Below are positions 28,353 through 37,196 of a DNA stretch of 64,000 nucleotides, in pieces. Both the position numbers and the translations under genes were made by a program. Below the pieces are notes generated by a model. The model was not told the origin of the DNA. It saw only the letters and a program-made list of their open reading frames with translations, and searched no databases. Origin of the DNA: Anaerolineales bacterium (GTDB lineage: Bacteria; Chloroflexota; Anaerolineae; Anaerolineales; UBA6663); contig JADZEK010000013.1 of the NCBI GenBank assembly GCA_020850595.1, positions 1 to 64,000 on the forward strand, read 5' to 3'. Position 1 is the stretch's first letter, and the number at the start of each line of letters is the position of its first letter.

Positions 28353-29408
28353 ATGATGACCGCGCTCCCGATTGACGCCGACCGCCTGCAGAGCTTTTTG
28401 GTGGGCCTGCTCAACACGCCCAGCCCCACCGGCCATACCGACGCCGCCCTGGCTTATGTGGAACGCGCGCTGGCCGACCTGCCCGTCACCGTCCGGCGCA
28501 CGCGCAAGGGCGCGCTCGTGGCCGAGTGGCCCGGCCGGGCTGCCACTGCGCCGCGCGCGCTGACGGCCCACGTGGACACCCTCGGCGCGCTGGTCAAGGA
28601 AATCAAGGCCAACGGCCGGTTGCGGCTGACCAAGCTGGGCGGTTACGCCTGGAACACAGTAGAGGGTGAGGGCTGCACCGTCTTCACCGCCGCCGGACGC
28701 GCGGTGCGCGGCGCGCTGCTCATCAACAAGACCTCCAGCCATGTCCACGGGCCGGAGACGGCCGACGCCAAGCGCAGCGACGAAAACATGGAAGTGCGCC
28801 TCGACGAGCGCGCCTCCAACCGCGCCGCGACGCAGGCCTTGGGCATTCAGGTGGGCGACCACGTGGCCTTCGACCCGCGCGTCGAGACCGGGCCGGCCGG
28901 CTTCATCCGCTCGCGACACCTGGACGACAAAGCCGGCGTGGCGGCCGTCTTTGGCGCGGCCTGGGCGCTGTTAGCGACCGGCCAGTTACCCGCCCAGCGC
29001 ACCACCCTCCACTTCAGCCACTACGAGGAAGTCGGCCACGGCGCGGCGGCCGGCTTTCCGCCCGACCTGGCCGAGTTGGTGGCCGTAGACATGGCCGCCA
29101 TCGGCGCGGGCCAGGAGTCCGACGAATTCAACACCACCATCTGCGTCAAAGACAGCGGCGGCCCCTACGACCTCGCCCTGCGCCGCCGCCTGGTCGCGCT
29201 GGCCGAAGCCGCCGGCATCCCCTACAAGCTCGATATCTACCCCTACTACGGCTCGGATGGCGAAGCCTATTGGCGCGCGGGCGGCGATGTGCGCGTGGCC
29301 CTCGTCGGCCCCGGCGTAGAGGCTTCGCATAACTACGAGCGCACGCACCGCGAGGCGCTCGTGCACACCGCCGAACTGCTCGCCGAATACCTCCGGCAGG
29401 ACGCATGA
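28353..29408 (+). CDS. M42 family metallopeptidase
   Basis: A 351-residue dizinc aminopeptidase or hydrolase. Metal ligands and catalytic residues can be placed in TAHVDTLG, RHLDDKAG (bridging Asp), HYEEVGHG (catalytic Glu pair), AVDMAAIG, and the last His in EASHNYERTH. It resembles the M42 hydrolase group that in other bacteria accompanies N-acetylglutaminylglutamine amide synthesis genes, but the rest of that pathway is not present. AGGAGG precedes the start. Its stop overlaps the STAS start (ATGA). With the ATP-grasp and TldE-like genes it may form a peptide-processing group. Confidence 0.87.
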   Translation: MMTALPIDADRLQSFLVGLLNTPSPTGHTDAALAYVERALADLPVTVRRTRKGALVAEWPGRAATAPRALTAHVDTLGALVKEIKANGRLRLTKLGGYAWNTVEGEGCTVFTAAGRAVRGALLINKTSSHVHGPETADAKRSDENMEVRLDERASNRAATQALGIQVGDHVAFDPRVETGPAGFIRSRHLDDKAGVAAVFGAAWALLATGQLPAQRTTLHFSHYEEVGHGAAAGFPPDLAELVAVDMAAIGAGQESDEFNTTICVKDSGGPYDLALRRRLVALAEAAGIPYKLDIYPYYGSDGEAYWRAGGDVRVALVGPGVEASHNYERTHREALVHTAELLAEYLRQDA

Positions 29409-29755
29409 CACTGCGCATCTTCCCCCATACCCCCGATGTCTGGACGATCGCCCCCGACGGCCGGCTCGACCTGGCCGCCTCCCGCGCCATTGAGGACGCC
29501 TTGGGCGACCTGTGCGACGCCGGCCACGCCCGCGTGGTGATTGACATGACCAACGTCGTCTACGTGGCCTCCGCTGGGCTGCGGGCGCTGCTGGTCGGGC
29601 TGCGGCGCGCCCGCCAGTCAGCCGGCGATGTGCGCCTGGCGGCCCTCAACGACCGCGTCCGCGAAGTCTTCGAGATGTCCGGCTTCGATCAAGTCTTCAG
29701 CATCTACCCTGACACCGCGGCGGCGAGCGCCAGCTTCGCGGCCGGCCCAGGATAA
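29405..29755 (+). CDS. STAS domain anti-sigma factor antagonist
   Basis: A 116-residue SpoIIAA/RsbV-like protein. The STAS fold is clear: GRLDLAASRAIEDAL, VVIDMTNVVYVASAGLRALLVGL with the phosphorylatable Ser in VASAGLR (about residue 57), and FEMSGFDQVFSIYPD at the end. In partner-switching systems such proteins are phosphorylated by an anti-sigma kinase and dephosphorylated by a PP2C phosphatase. The gene for a very large PP2C phosphatase starts nine bases downstream, so the phosphatase half is here; no kinase gene (HATPase fold) was found in the window. It overlaps the M42 gene by four bases. Confidence 0.92.
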   Translation: MTLRIFPHTPDVWTIAPDGRLDLAASRAIEDALGDLCDAGHARVVIDMTNVVYVASAGLRALLVGLRRARQSAGDVRLAALNDRVREVFEMSGFDQVFSIYPDTAAASASFAAGPG

Positions 29756-29764
29756 TCTCGCGGC

Positions 29765-32700
29765 GTGCAACCGGCAGTCTATTGGCTGATCCTCTTCCTC
29801 GCGCTGGCCGGGCTGGCGGCGCTCCTCCTTCGCCGCTGGCAGTCGCGCCGTGCGCTGGTGCGGCGGCTGGGCGAACTGAGCGCGCTGGCCGAGATTGGGC
29901 GGGCGCTTTCCAGCGCGCCGCTCGACCTGCCGCGTCTGGCGGAAGCCGTGCGCGTACAGGCCGCGCAGATCGTCCCGGCCGAAAGCTTTCAACTCGGCCT
30001 GTTTGAGGACGATCGCTACCGCCTGCTACTGTGGATCGTCAACGGCGAGCGCCGGCCGCCGGCCCAGTTCCGTCTCACCTCCGCCGGCCTGGGCATCTTG
30101 GGCTGGGTGCGCGACAACCGGCAAAGCCTGCTGGTGCGCGATTTCGAGCGCGAGGCGCACACCCTGCCTGCCCAGCCCAGTTACTCCGCGCCGCAGCCGC
30201 CGCGCTCAGCCGTGTTCGTGCCCCTCCTGGCGGGCGGGCATGCGCTGGGCGCCTTGGCGCTGCAATGTCCGCAGCCCAACGCCTTCACCGAAGCACATGT
30301 GCGCCTGCTGAACATCGTGGCCAACCACGCCGCCGCCGCCGTAGAACACGCCCGGTTGTACGAGCAGAGCCAGCGCCGGGCCACCCAACTAGAACTGGTG
30401 GCCAGTGTGGCCCAGCGCGTCAATGTCCTCCAGCCCCTGCCGCAGCTCACCCGGCAAGTCGTTGAACTGGTGGCCGAGGCCTTCACCGGCCTGGTCGTGA
30501 GCTTCTACGAAGCCGAAGGTGAAACCCTGCGGTTGCGGGCCACCGCCCCTAGCGGCGCCCGCCTGCCGGCCCCCTCCGGGGCCGCGCCGCCCACGCCGCC
30601 CGTCTTGCCGGGGGTGGTCGCGCTGGGCGAAGGTCTGGTCGGCCGGGCCGCCCAGACTTGCCAGGCCCTCAGCCACAATGAACTGCCCGAGCTTGTGGAA
30701 GCCCCCGGCGTGGGGTTGCGGCCCGGCCGGGCCGAGCTGGCCGTGCCGGTGGAAATTGACGCGCGTGTGCTCGGCGTGCTGCACGCCTACCACGACGGCG
30801 GCGCGCTGATTGACGACAGCGCGCCGGCCGTCTTCCAGTCGCTGGCGGCGCAGATGGCGCTCGCCATCCTCGAAGCCCAGGTCTACGCCGCCGAGCAGCG
30901 CCGCGCCGACCAGTTCGCTGCCCTCGCGCAGGCCTCGCGCACCGTCACCTCGTCGCTCGAGCTGGATGACATGCTCGACGAAGTGCTCGACGTGGTGGAT
31001 GACCGCTTCGGCTACAAGGCGGCGCGCATCTTTCTGCTCCACGATGACCGGCTGGTCTTTCAAGCCGGCATTGGCGTGGGCACGGTCGGGCACACCATTG
31101 AGGGGCTGGCCTACGACCTGGACGGCCCCGGCCTGATTGCCCTGGCGGGCCGCACCCGGCAGCTGCTGCGCGTGGACGACGTCAGCGCGCACCCCGCCTA
31201 CCTGCCCGGCCCCGGCCTGGCGGCCACCTCCTCCGAATTGGCCGCCCCGTTAGTCATGGGCGCGCGCTTGCTGGGCGTCTTCGACGTGCAGAGCGACCGC
31301 CTGGGCGCGTTTAGCGAGGAAGACGCGCGCACCGTGCAAGCCCTGGCCGACACGCTGGCCGTGGCCGTGCGCAACGCCCGCCTGTTTGAGTTCGAGCGTC
31401 GCCGCCGCCACCTGGCCGAGATCATGCGCGAAGTCTCAGCCGCCCTGACCGCCACCCTGCAGCTCGACAGCGTGCTGGAGCTGATCCTCGACGGCCTGGC
31501 GCTGGTCGTGCCCTACGACGCGGCCAGCATCCTGCTGGCCAATGACGCCGGCCAGATGGTGCTGCGCGCCACTCGCGGCGCGCCCGGGGCCGAAGAAGCC
31601 CTCGGCCGGCCGCTGGCCGTCCGCACCTTCCAGCCCGGCGAAACTGTGCCGGCCGCGCTGCCATTCCACGAAGTGGACTTGGACCACGCCTACCACCACC
31701 TCCTGGCGCTGCCCGAGCCGCACGCCTGCCTGGGCGCTCCCCTGGCGCCCGGCGGCGCGCACGCCGGCTACCTGGTGGTGGATTGCGCCGGCCAAAAGCG
31801 CTTTCAGCCCGGCGAAGTGGACTTGGTCGCCGCGTTCGCCTCGCAGGCGGCCGTCGCCATTGAAAACGCCCGCCTGTACACTGCCCAACGCGAGCAAGCC
31901 TGGATCAGCACCGCCCTGCTGCAAGTGGCCGACGCCACCGCCCGCACCACCGAGCTAGATGACGTGCTGGCGACGGTGTCGCGCCTGACGCCGCTCCTGG
32001 TCGGCGTAGACCGCTGTGCCATTCTCATGGCCGCCGGCGAACGTTGGCGCCTGGCCGCCTACGCCGCCGGCGACGACGCCGCCAATGCTGCCGAGACCCT
32101 GGCGGGCGTGCGCACCCGCTTCCCAGATGGGCTAGCGGCTGACGGCTGGGCGCGCTTCGACGACCTGCTCGCCCGGCGCGAACCAGTCGTGCTTGAGCCG
32201 GAAGACGACCTCCCCCTCGGCCTGCGCGAGCTGTTCATCGGTGTGGTGATCTTGCTGCCGCTCTTGGCCAAGGGCCGCGTGGAAGGCGTCATGGTTGTCG
32301 GGCAGGTGCCCGGCGAAACGCCCTTCACCGCCCACCGCGTGCGGCTGTTGGGCGGCATTGCCAACCAGGCCGCGCTGGCCATTGAGAGCGCCCTGCTGTT
32401 GGCGGCCCAGCAGGAAGAAGCCTGGGTGACCACCGCGCTGCTGCAAGTCGCCGAGTCGGTCGCCGGCCAGCCGTTAGAGCAGGGGTTGGAAACCGCCAGC
32501 CGCCTGACGCCGATCTTGGTCGGCATTGACAAGCTCGCCGTCTATCAGTACGACGCCCCCGCCGGGGCCTTTCGCTTACGGCAGGTGGCCGGGCTGGAAC
32601 GCCCGGCCGACAGCGCTGCCGCGGCGCTCAACATCAGCCTGGGCGACCTGGGACTGCTGGCCGATGACCCCCTCTTCGCCAGTGAAGTGCCCTGGCGTCT

Positions 32701-33649
32701 GCGCGTGCCGCCGCAGTTGCTGGCCTGGTTTGGCGCGCCAGACTGTTTTGTCTGGCCGCTGCGCGCCAACGGCGAGGTGCTCGGCGCGCTGGTGGTCGAG
32801 GCCAATGAACTGATGGGCCGCCGCCTGACGATCATGAACGGCATCGCCTACCAGCTCGCCATGGCCATGGAAAACGCCCGCCTGGCGCGCGAAGTGGCCC
32901 AGCAGGAACGGCTGGAACGCGAGTTGGAGGTCGGCCGCGACATCCAGGCCAGTTTCCTGCCGCAGACCTACCCCCAGGCCGACGGCTGGCAAATCACGGC
33001 CTTCTGGCATTCCGCCCGGCAGGTCGGCGGCGATTTCTACGACTTCATCGCCCTCGCCCCCGGCGAGAACGGGCCGCGCTGGGGCATCGTCATCGCCGAC
33101 GTGGCCGACAAAGGCGTGCCCGCCGCCCTGTTCATGGCCCTCAGCCGCACGCTGCTGCGCACCGTCGCCATCAACCGCATCTGGCCCGCCGAGACCCTCG
33201 GCCGCGTCAACGAACTGATCCTCTCCGACTCGCGCTCAGAGCAATTTGTCACCGTCTTCTACGGCGTTTGGGAACCGGGCACGGGCCGCCTCACCTATGC
33301 CGTGGGCGGGCACAACCCGCCCGTATGGGCGCGGGCCGATGGGCTCGTGCAGGCCCTGCCCGGCCGCGGCATTGCGCTGGGCGTGCTCGACGGCGCGCGC
33401 TACACCGCGCAGCAGGTGGTGCTCGCGCCCGGCGAGGCCTTGTTGCTCTACACCGACGGCCTGACCGACGCCGTAAACCACCTCAATGAAGAGTTCGGCG
33501 TCGAGCGCGTGTTCGCCGTCATGCGCGCCGCGCCCGCGGCCTCCGCCGAGGTCATCCTGGGCACGCTGGCCGCCGCCGTGCAGGGGCACGTGGGCGCGCG
33601 CGAGCCGTTCGACGACATGACGATGGTCGTCCTCAAACGCGCCCATTGA
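29765..33649 (+). CDS. Six-GAF SpoIIE/PP2C family serine phosphatase
   Basis: A 1294-residue regulator. One N-terminal membrane helix (about residues 5-22) is followed by six consecutive GAF domains (about 40-200, 205-380, 385-540, 555-705, 715-870 and 880-1035), each ending in an IENARLY-like helix, a coiled coil (about 1035-1065), and a SpoIIE-type PP2C domain (about 1075-1290). Phosphatase motifs are VGGDFYDF, IADVADKGVPAALFM, YAVGGHNPPVW, LLYTDGLTDAVN and DDMTMVV, so the metal-binding Asp residues are intact. The probable substrate is the STAS protein encoded just upstream. The GAF array suggests integration of several small-molecule or redox inputs. Start is a GTG at 29765. Confidence 0.93.
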   Translation: MQPAVYWLILFLALAGLAALLLRRWQSRRALVRRLGELSALAEIGRALSSAPLDLPRLAEAVRVQAAQIVPAESFQLGLFEDDRYRLLLWIVNGERRPPAQFRLTSAGLGILGWVRDNRQSLLVRDFEREAHTLPAQPSYSAPQPPRSAVFVPLLAGGHALGALALQCPQPNAFTEAHVRLLNIVANHAAAAVEHARLYEQSQRRATQLELVASVAQRVNVLQPLPQLTRQVVELVAEAFTGLVVSFYEAEGETLRLRATAPSGARLPAPSGAAPPTPPVLPGVVALGEGLVGRAAQTCQALSHNELPELVEAPGVGLRPGRAELAVPVEIDARVLGVLHAYHDGGALIDDSAPAVFQSLAAQMALAILEAQVYAAEQRRADQFAALAQASRTVTSSLELDDMLDEVLDVVDDRFGYKAARIFLLHDDRLVFQAGIGVGTVGHTIEGLAYDLDGPGLIALAGRTRQLLRVDDVSAHPAYLPGPGLAATSSELAAPLVMGARLLGVFDVQSDRLGAFSEEDARTVQALADTLAVAVRNARLFEFERRRRHLAEIMREVSAALTATLQLDSVLELILDGLALVVPYDAASILLANDAGQMVLRATRGAPGAEEALGRPLAVRTFQPGETVPAALPFHEVDLDHAYHHLLALPEPHACLGAPLAPGGAHAGYLVVDCAGQKRFQPGEVDLVAAFASQAAVAIENARLYTAQREQAWISTALLQVADATARTTELDDVLATVSRLTPLLVGVDRCAILMAAGERWRLAAYAAGDDAANAAETLAGVRTRFPDGLAADGWARFDDLLARREPVVLEPEDDLPLGLRELFIGVVILLPLLAKGRVEGVMVVGQVPGETPFTAHRVRLLGGIANQAALAIESALLLAAQQEEAWVTTALLQVAESVAGQPLEQGLETASRLTPILVGIDKLAVYQYDAPAGAFRLRQVAGLERPADSAAAALNISLGDLGLLADDPLFASEVPWRLRVPPQLLAWFGAPDCFVWPLRANGEVLGALVVEANELMGRRLTIMNGIAYQLAMAMENARLAREVAQQERLERELEVGRDIQASFLPQTYPQADGWQITAFWHSARQVGGDFYDFIALAPGENGPRWGIVIADVADKGVPAALFMALSRTLLRTVAINRIWPAETLGRVNELILSDSRSEQFVTVFYGVWEPGTGRLTYAVGGHNPPVWARADGLVQALPGRGIALGVLDGARYTAQQVVLAPGEALLLYTDGLTDAVNHLNEEFGVERVFAVMRAAPAASAEVILGTLAAAVQGHVGAREPFDDMTMVVLKRAH

Positions 33650-33796
33650 TGCGCCGCCCGGGCCCGCTGCCGCTCGCGCCGCTCGGATGTGGAGCCGATT
33701 GGACTATTGGGGGAGTGGCCGCGTCGGGCGGGCGATGGTAGGATGGCCGTGCGCCGCCCCCGCCGCCTTGGCCGGGCGCGTCGCAGCGGAGGCGCA

Positions 33797-35032
33797 ATGC
33801 GCAAACCGAAACCCTCGGTGTGGGTCTGGCTTGGGTTGGCGTTGCTGCTGGGCCTGGCGGGCGCGTTTGGCCTGCTGCGCGCGGCCGAGGCCGGCGGCAA
33901 CAGCCTGGGCGCCGACTGGGTCGAGTACGCCACCGGCCTCGATCAGCCGGTGGACATCGCCTTCACGGGCATCGCCACCGACACGCGCCTGTTCGTCGTC
34001 GAGCGCGCCGGCGTCATCCGCATCGTGCTCACCAACGGCACGGTGTTGCCCACGGCGTTCCTCGACATCAGTACCATCGTGAACTCCGAAGCCTACACCG
34101 AAATGGGCCTCCTGGGCCTGGCCTTCGACCCAGACTACGCCACGAATGGCCGCTTCTACCTGCAGTACTCCGACTTCGCCAACGACGGCGGCCCGTCCAA
34201 TAACGGCAACATTGTGCTGGCGCGCTACCAGGTCAGCGCCGACCCCAACGTGGCGCTGACCACCGGCGTCAAGCTGCTGACCATCTCGCACCCGTCGAAC
34301 GAGAACCACAATGGCGGCGACCTGAGCTTCGGGCCGGATGGCTTCCTCTACATGGCCCCCGGCGACGGCGCGGTCAGCGCCAATGCCCAATCGCTGACCA
34401 ACTTGCTCGGCAAGGTGCTGCGCCTCAACGTCAGTGACGTGGCGACCTACACCGTCCCGGTCGGCAATCCCTTCACCCAAACCGTCGGCGCGCAGCCCGA
34501 AATCTGGGCCTACGGCTTGCGCAATCCCTGGCGCTTCAGCTTCGACCAGGCTACCGGCGACCTGTATGTGGCCGATGTGGGCCAGCAGGACTGGGAAGAG
34601 GTGAACCGCGTGTCGTCCGCTAGTGACGGCGGCGAGAACTATGGCTGGCGCTGCTACGAGGGCACGCACACCTACAACACCACGGGCTGCCCGCCCGCCA
34701 ACACGCTCACCATGCCCATCTTCGAGTACCCGCACGACCCGCACGTTTCCGTCACCGGCGGCTTCGTCTATCGCGGGGCGGCGCACCCGTCGCTGGTCGG
34801 CTACTACTTCCTGGCTGACTTTGGCAGCAGCTACTTTTGGGCCATCAACACCGGCAGCAACGCCGCCGTGCCGCTCGGCCCAATGTTGGCCGAGAATGCC
34901 AACCCCAGCACATTCGGTCAAGACCCGGCCGGCGAAATCTACGTGGGCGACTTCAACTTTGGCGTGATCTACAAGCTCACTGGCCCGCCGCCCCTGCCGC
35001 CGGTCGCCTATCTGCCGCTGGCGCTGCGCTAG
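33797..35032 (+). CDS. Secreted PQQ-dependent sugar dehydrogenase-like protein
   Basis: A 411-residue exported protein of the glucose/sorbosone dehydrogenase family. A signal peptide covers about residues 1-32. The six-bladed propeller shows LDQPVDIAFTG, RLFVVERAGVIRIV, MGLLGLAFDPDYATNGRFYLQYSD, HNGGDLSFGPDGFLYMAPGDG (His and Asp region), QPEIWAYGLRNPWRFSFD and YVADVGQQDWEEVN. Members oxidise sugars with PQQ and calcium. The C-terminus ends PVAYLPLALR, a tail shared with two other secreted proteins in this window. GGAGG precedes the ATG at 33797, and TGGTAGGAT at 33736-33744 may be the promoter. No PQQ synthesis genes are present. Confidence 0.88.
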   Translation: MRKPKPSVWVWLGLALLLGLAGAFGLLRAAEAGGNSLGADWVEYATGLDQPVDIAFTGIATDTRLFVVERAGVIRIVLTNGTVLPTAFLDISTIVNSEAYTEMGLLGLAFDPDYATNGRFYLQYSDFANDGGPSNNGNIVLARYQVSADPNVALTTGVKLLTISHPSNENHNGGDLSFGPDGFLYMAPGDGAVSANAQSLTNLLGKVLRLNVSDVATYTVPVGNPFTQTVGAQPEIWAYGLRNPWRFSFDQATGDLYVADVGQQDWEEVNRVSSASDGGENYGWRCYEGTHTYNTTGCPPANTLTMPIFEYPHDPHVSVTGGFVYRGAAHPSLVGYYFLADFGSSYFWAINTGSNAAVPLGPMLAENANPSTFGQDPAGEIYVGDFNFGVIYKLTGPPPLPPVAYLPLALR

Positions 35033-35081
35033 CGGGCGGGGGGGCGCTGCCGTGGCCGGGCCGCTTAACCCGGTGGCGCGG

Positions 35082-37196
35082 CTACGGCCGGATCATAAGC
35101 GGCAGCCAGATGCCGTTGGGGGCAATCGGAAACACCACCGCTTCCGCCGTGTCCGACCCGAGGGGGTTGCTCACCGTCAGGCGGACCGTCAGCGGACCAT
35201 GCCGCCAGTAGTTGTGTTGTGGTGACGGCCATGTGCTGGTAATGCCGTCGCCAAACTCCCACACATAAGCCATCGGGCTAGTGCCCGTGCTGGCCGTGGT
35301 GAACGTGAACGCGTGGCTGGCCGGCGTGGTCGTCTGCGTCGTGAATGCCGCCTGAGGCGGTTGCCCCACGAACACCGTGTGCGCCACCGACCCGACCCGC
35401 CAGGCGTCGCTCACGGTCAGCGTGACCGTGTACAAGCCGTCAGAGGCATACACGTATTCTGGGGTGAGGCCCGCGCCCACCCCCACACCGTCGCCAAAAT
35501 CCCAGGTGTAAGATATCGGCCCCGCGCCGGTCAACGGCGCGCTGCTAAAGAGTATCGGGTTCCCCGAGAGCACCGGGCTGTTGCTCGCAAAGGCAGGCGC
35601 CAGCGTCGGAACGAAAAGCGGCCCCGTCCGGCAGGGGTAAGTCTCCGGGTTCGCGCCACCCGCCACCGTCCAGCAGTACGGCGCGCTGGCCGTCGCCTCC
35701 GTTTGGGGCTGTGGCACGTACCACACCACCACATCCTGAGCCGCCAGCGCCTCGCCGGTGATGTAAGCGTCCGGCCCTTGCTGGGAGTCGTCCTGGCAGC
35801 AGGTGCCAATCGAGCCTAGGTCGGTGTCTCCCTCGCTGCTATGGTGCGCTACAGCATACAAGTAGGCGTTGTCGCCTCGGCCGCCATCCTCAAATTGGCC
35901 CTGGCCCGGAACGATGTAATACGCCGGCCCGGCCTCGTCGCTTACCCGCCACCTGGCGCCCGCGCTATCATACGGCTCCAATTGCGAACGAGCGCTCTCG
36001 GTTTCCAGCGGCTGCCAGGTCCAGCCGTCCCATTCCTGCACGCTGTCGCCGCCTGCGCCCGCGATGCCAAAGTCCAGGCGCAGCAGCGGGCGGTAGGTGC
36101 TGTCGGTGCTGCATCCCTTGCCGTATGCCGCCGCGACGGCCCGGAAGCTGCCGTCAGCGAAGAACTGATAGTGCTGGCCGTAGCGATAGTTGCAGTACGC
36201 CCCCCAGTTGCCCATCCGGAAATCTTGAACCACTTCGAACCCGGGCGCCCCCGCCGTGGAGGTAACCGGCAGCACGGCCGTGCCGCCGTACGGGTAGATG
36301 GTATAGCCCCCGCCGCCGCCTCCGCACCCGGTGGAGTCGTTGAAGCCCGTCAGGCCGTAGTCCACATGCCACTCGGCTAGCTTGGCGCTGGTTAGCACCG
36401 CCACCCCGTAATGACTGACGTTCGCCACCGCAAACCCATCGGAAGCCGTCGTCAGATATTCCACATGCCAGCCATATTGCTCCACCGTGCCGCCGGCGGG
36501 GCACACGCCGGCGGCCTCGGCCTCAACTGCGGCCGCCGCCCCCAGCTCGCTGTCGTTGTTGGGCGTGCTGGTGCGCACCACGCCCGCCAGCGTCTCGGTC
36601 GTCATATCCACCACCGCCCAGATCAGGCTGTTGGCGGCGGGCAGCGTCATCGCCACGCACAGGTGGGCCGGCTCGCACCGCCCGCCGCTCATGGGCGTCA
36701 GCGCGGCGCGGTCGGGCACATACCCGGCCTCGGCGATCAGCTCCGGGCTGTTGCGGGCAATCTCGGCTGCGCGGTCGGCCACCCGCTGGTTAAACCCTGG
36801 CTGCACCCCCGGCTGTACCAGCACGGCGCGGACCTGTTCGGTGTCTAGGTCTACCAGGCCCAGCACGGCCGTGTTGGTGTCAAAGAGGTAAATCTCCACC
36901 TGGCGGCAGTCGGCCGCCGCGCAGGCCGCCGCCTCGGCCGGGAACTGCCCGCCCATCGCGCGCACGCCAAACACCTCGGCCCGGTGACCGGCCAGCGCGG
37001 CCATCACCCGCGGGTCGGCCAGCGCCAGGTCTTGAGCGCGCTGCTGCTCCGGCGTGTTCGCGCCCGCCAGCGGGCTGGCCGCCTGCTTGCCGCGCGCTAC
37101 TGGCGTCGGCGCGAGCAACAGCCAGAGCGTCAGCGGAGCCAGCAGCAGCAGCCCCGCTGCGAGCCGGCGGCGAGCGGCGCGAGCGGCGGGAGGCAT
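35082..37196 (-). CDS. Secreted copper amine oxidase-like protein with two PKD domains
   Basis: A 704-residue exported protein. After a signal peptide (about 1-36), residues 50-540 resemble copper amine oxidases by segment order: an N2-like domain, then GFAVANVSHYGVAVLTSAKLAEWHVDYG, CNYRYGQHYQFFADGSF at about 333 (compare NYDY and QDGT of the family), LLRLDFGIAG, DVVVWYV, and FVPTLAPAF with ASNSPVL. At the position of the copper-binding HxH the sequence is YRP, and the acidic residue after the cofactor Tyr is Arg, so it is probably catalytically dead. Two PKD domains (about 540-620 and 620-695; WDFGDG, WEFGDG) follow, and the protein ends GIWLPLMIRP. The family assignment rests on remembered motifs and needs a profile search. 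Confidence 0.65.
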   Translation of the reverse strand: MPPAARAARRRLAAGLLLLAPLTLWLLLAPTPVARGKQAASPLAGANTPEQQRAQDLALADPRVMAALAGHRAEVFGVRAMGGQFPAEAAACAAADCRQVEIYLFDTNTAVLGLVDLDTEQVRAVLVQPGVQPGFNQRVADRAAEIARNSPELIAEAGYVPDRAALTPMSGGRCEPAHLCVAMTLPAANSLIWAVVDMTTETLAGVVRTSTPNNDSELGAAAAVEAEAAGVCPAGGTVEQYGWHVEYLTTASDGFAVANVSHYGVAVLTSAKLAEWHVDYGLTGFNDSTGCGGGGGGYTIYPYGGTAVLPVTSTAGAPGFEVVQDFRMGNWGAYCNYRYGQHYQFFADGSFRAVAAAYGKGCSTDSTYRPLLRLDFGIAGAGGDSVQEWDGWTWQPLETESARSQLEPYDSAGARWRVSDEAGPAYYIVPGQGQFEDGGRGDNAYLYAVAHHSSEGDTDLGSIGTCCQDDSQQGPDAYITGEALAAQDVVVWYVPQPQTEATASAPYCWTVAGGANPETYPCRTGPLFVPTLAPAFASNSPVLSGNPILFSSAPLTGAGPISYTWDFGDGVGVGAGLTPEYVYASDGLYTVTLTVSDAWRVGSVAHTVFVGQPPQAAFTTQTTTPASHAFTFTTASTGTSPMAYVWEFGDGITSTWPSPQHNYWRHGPLTVRLTVSNPLGSDTAEAVVFPIAPNGIWLPLMIRP

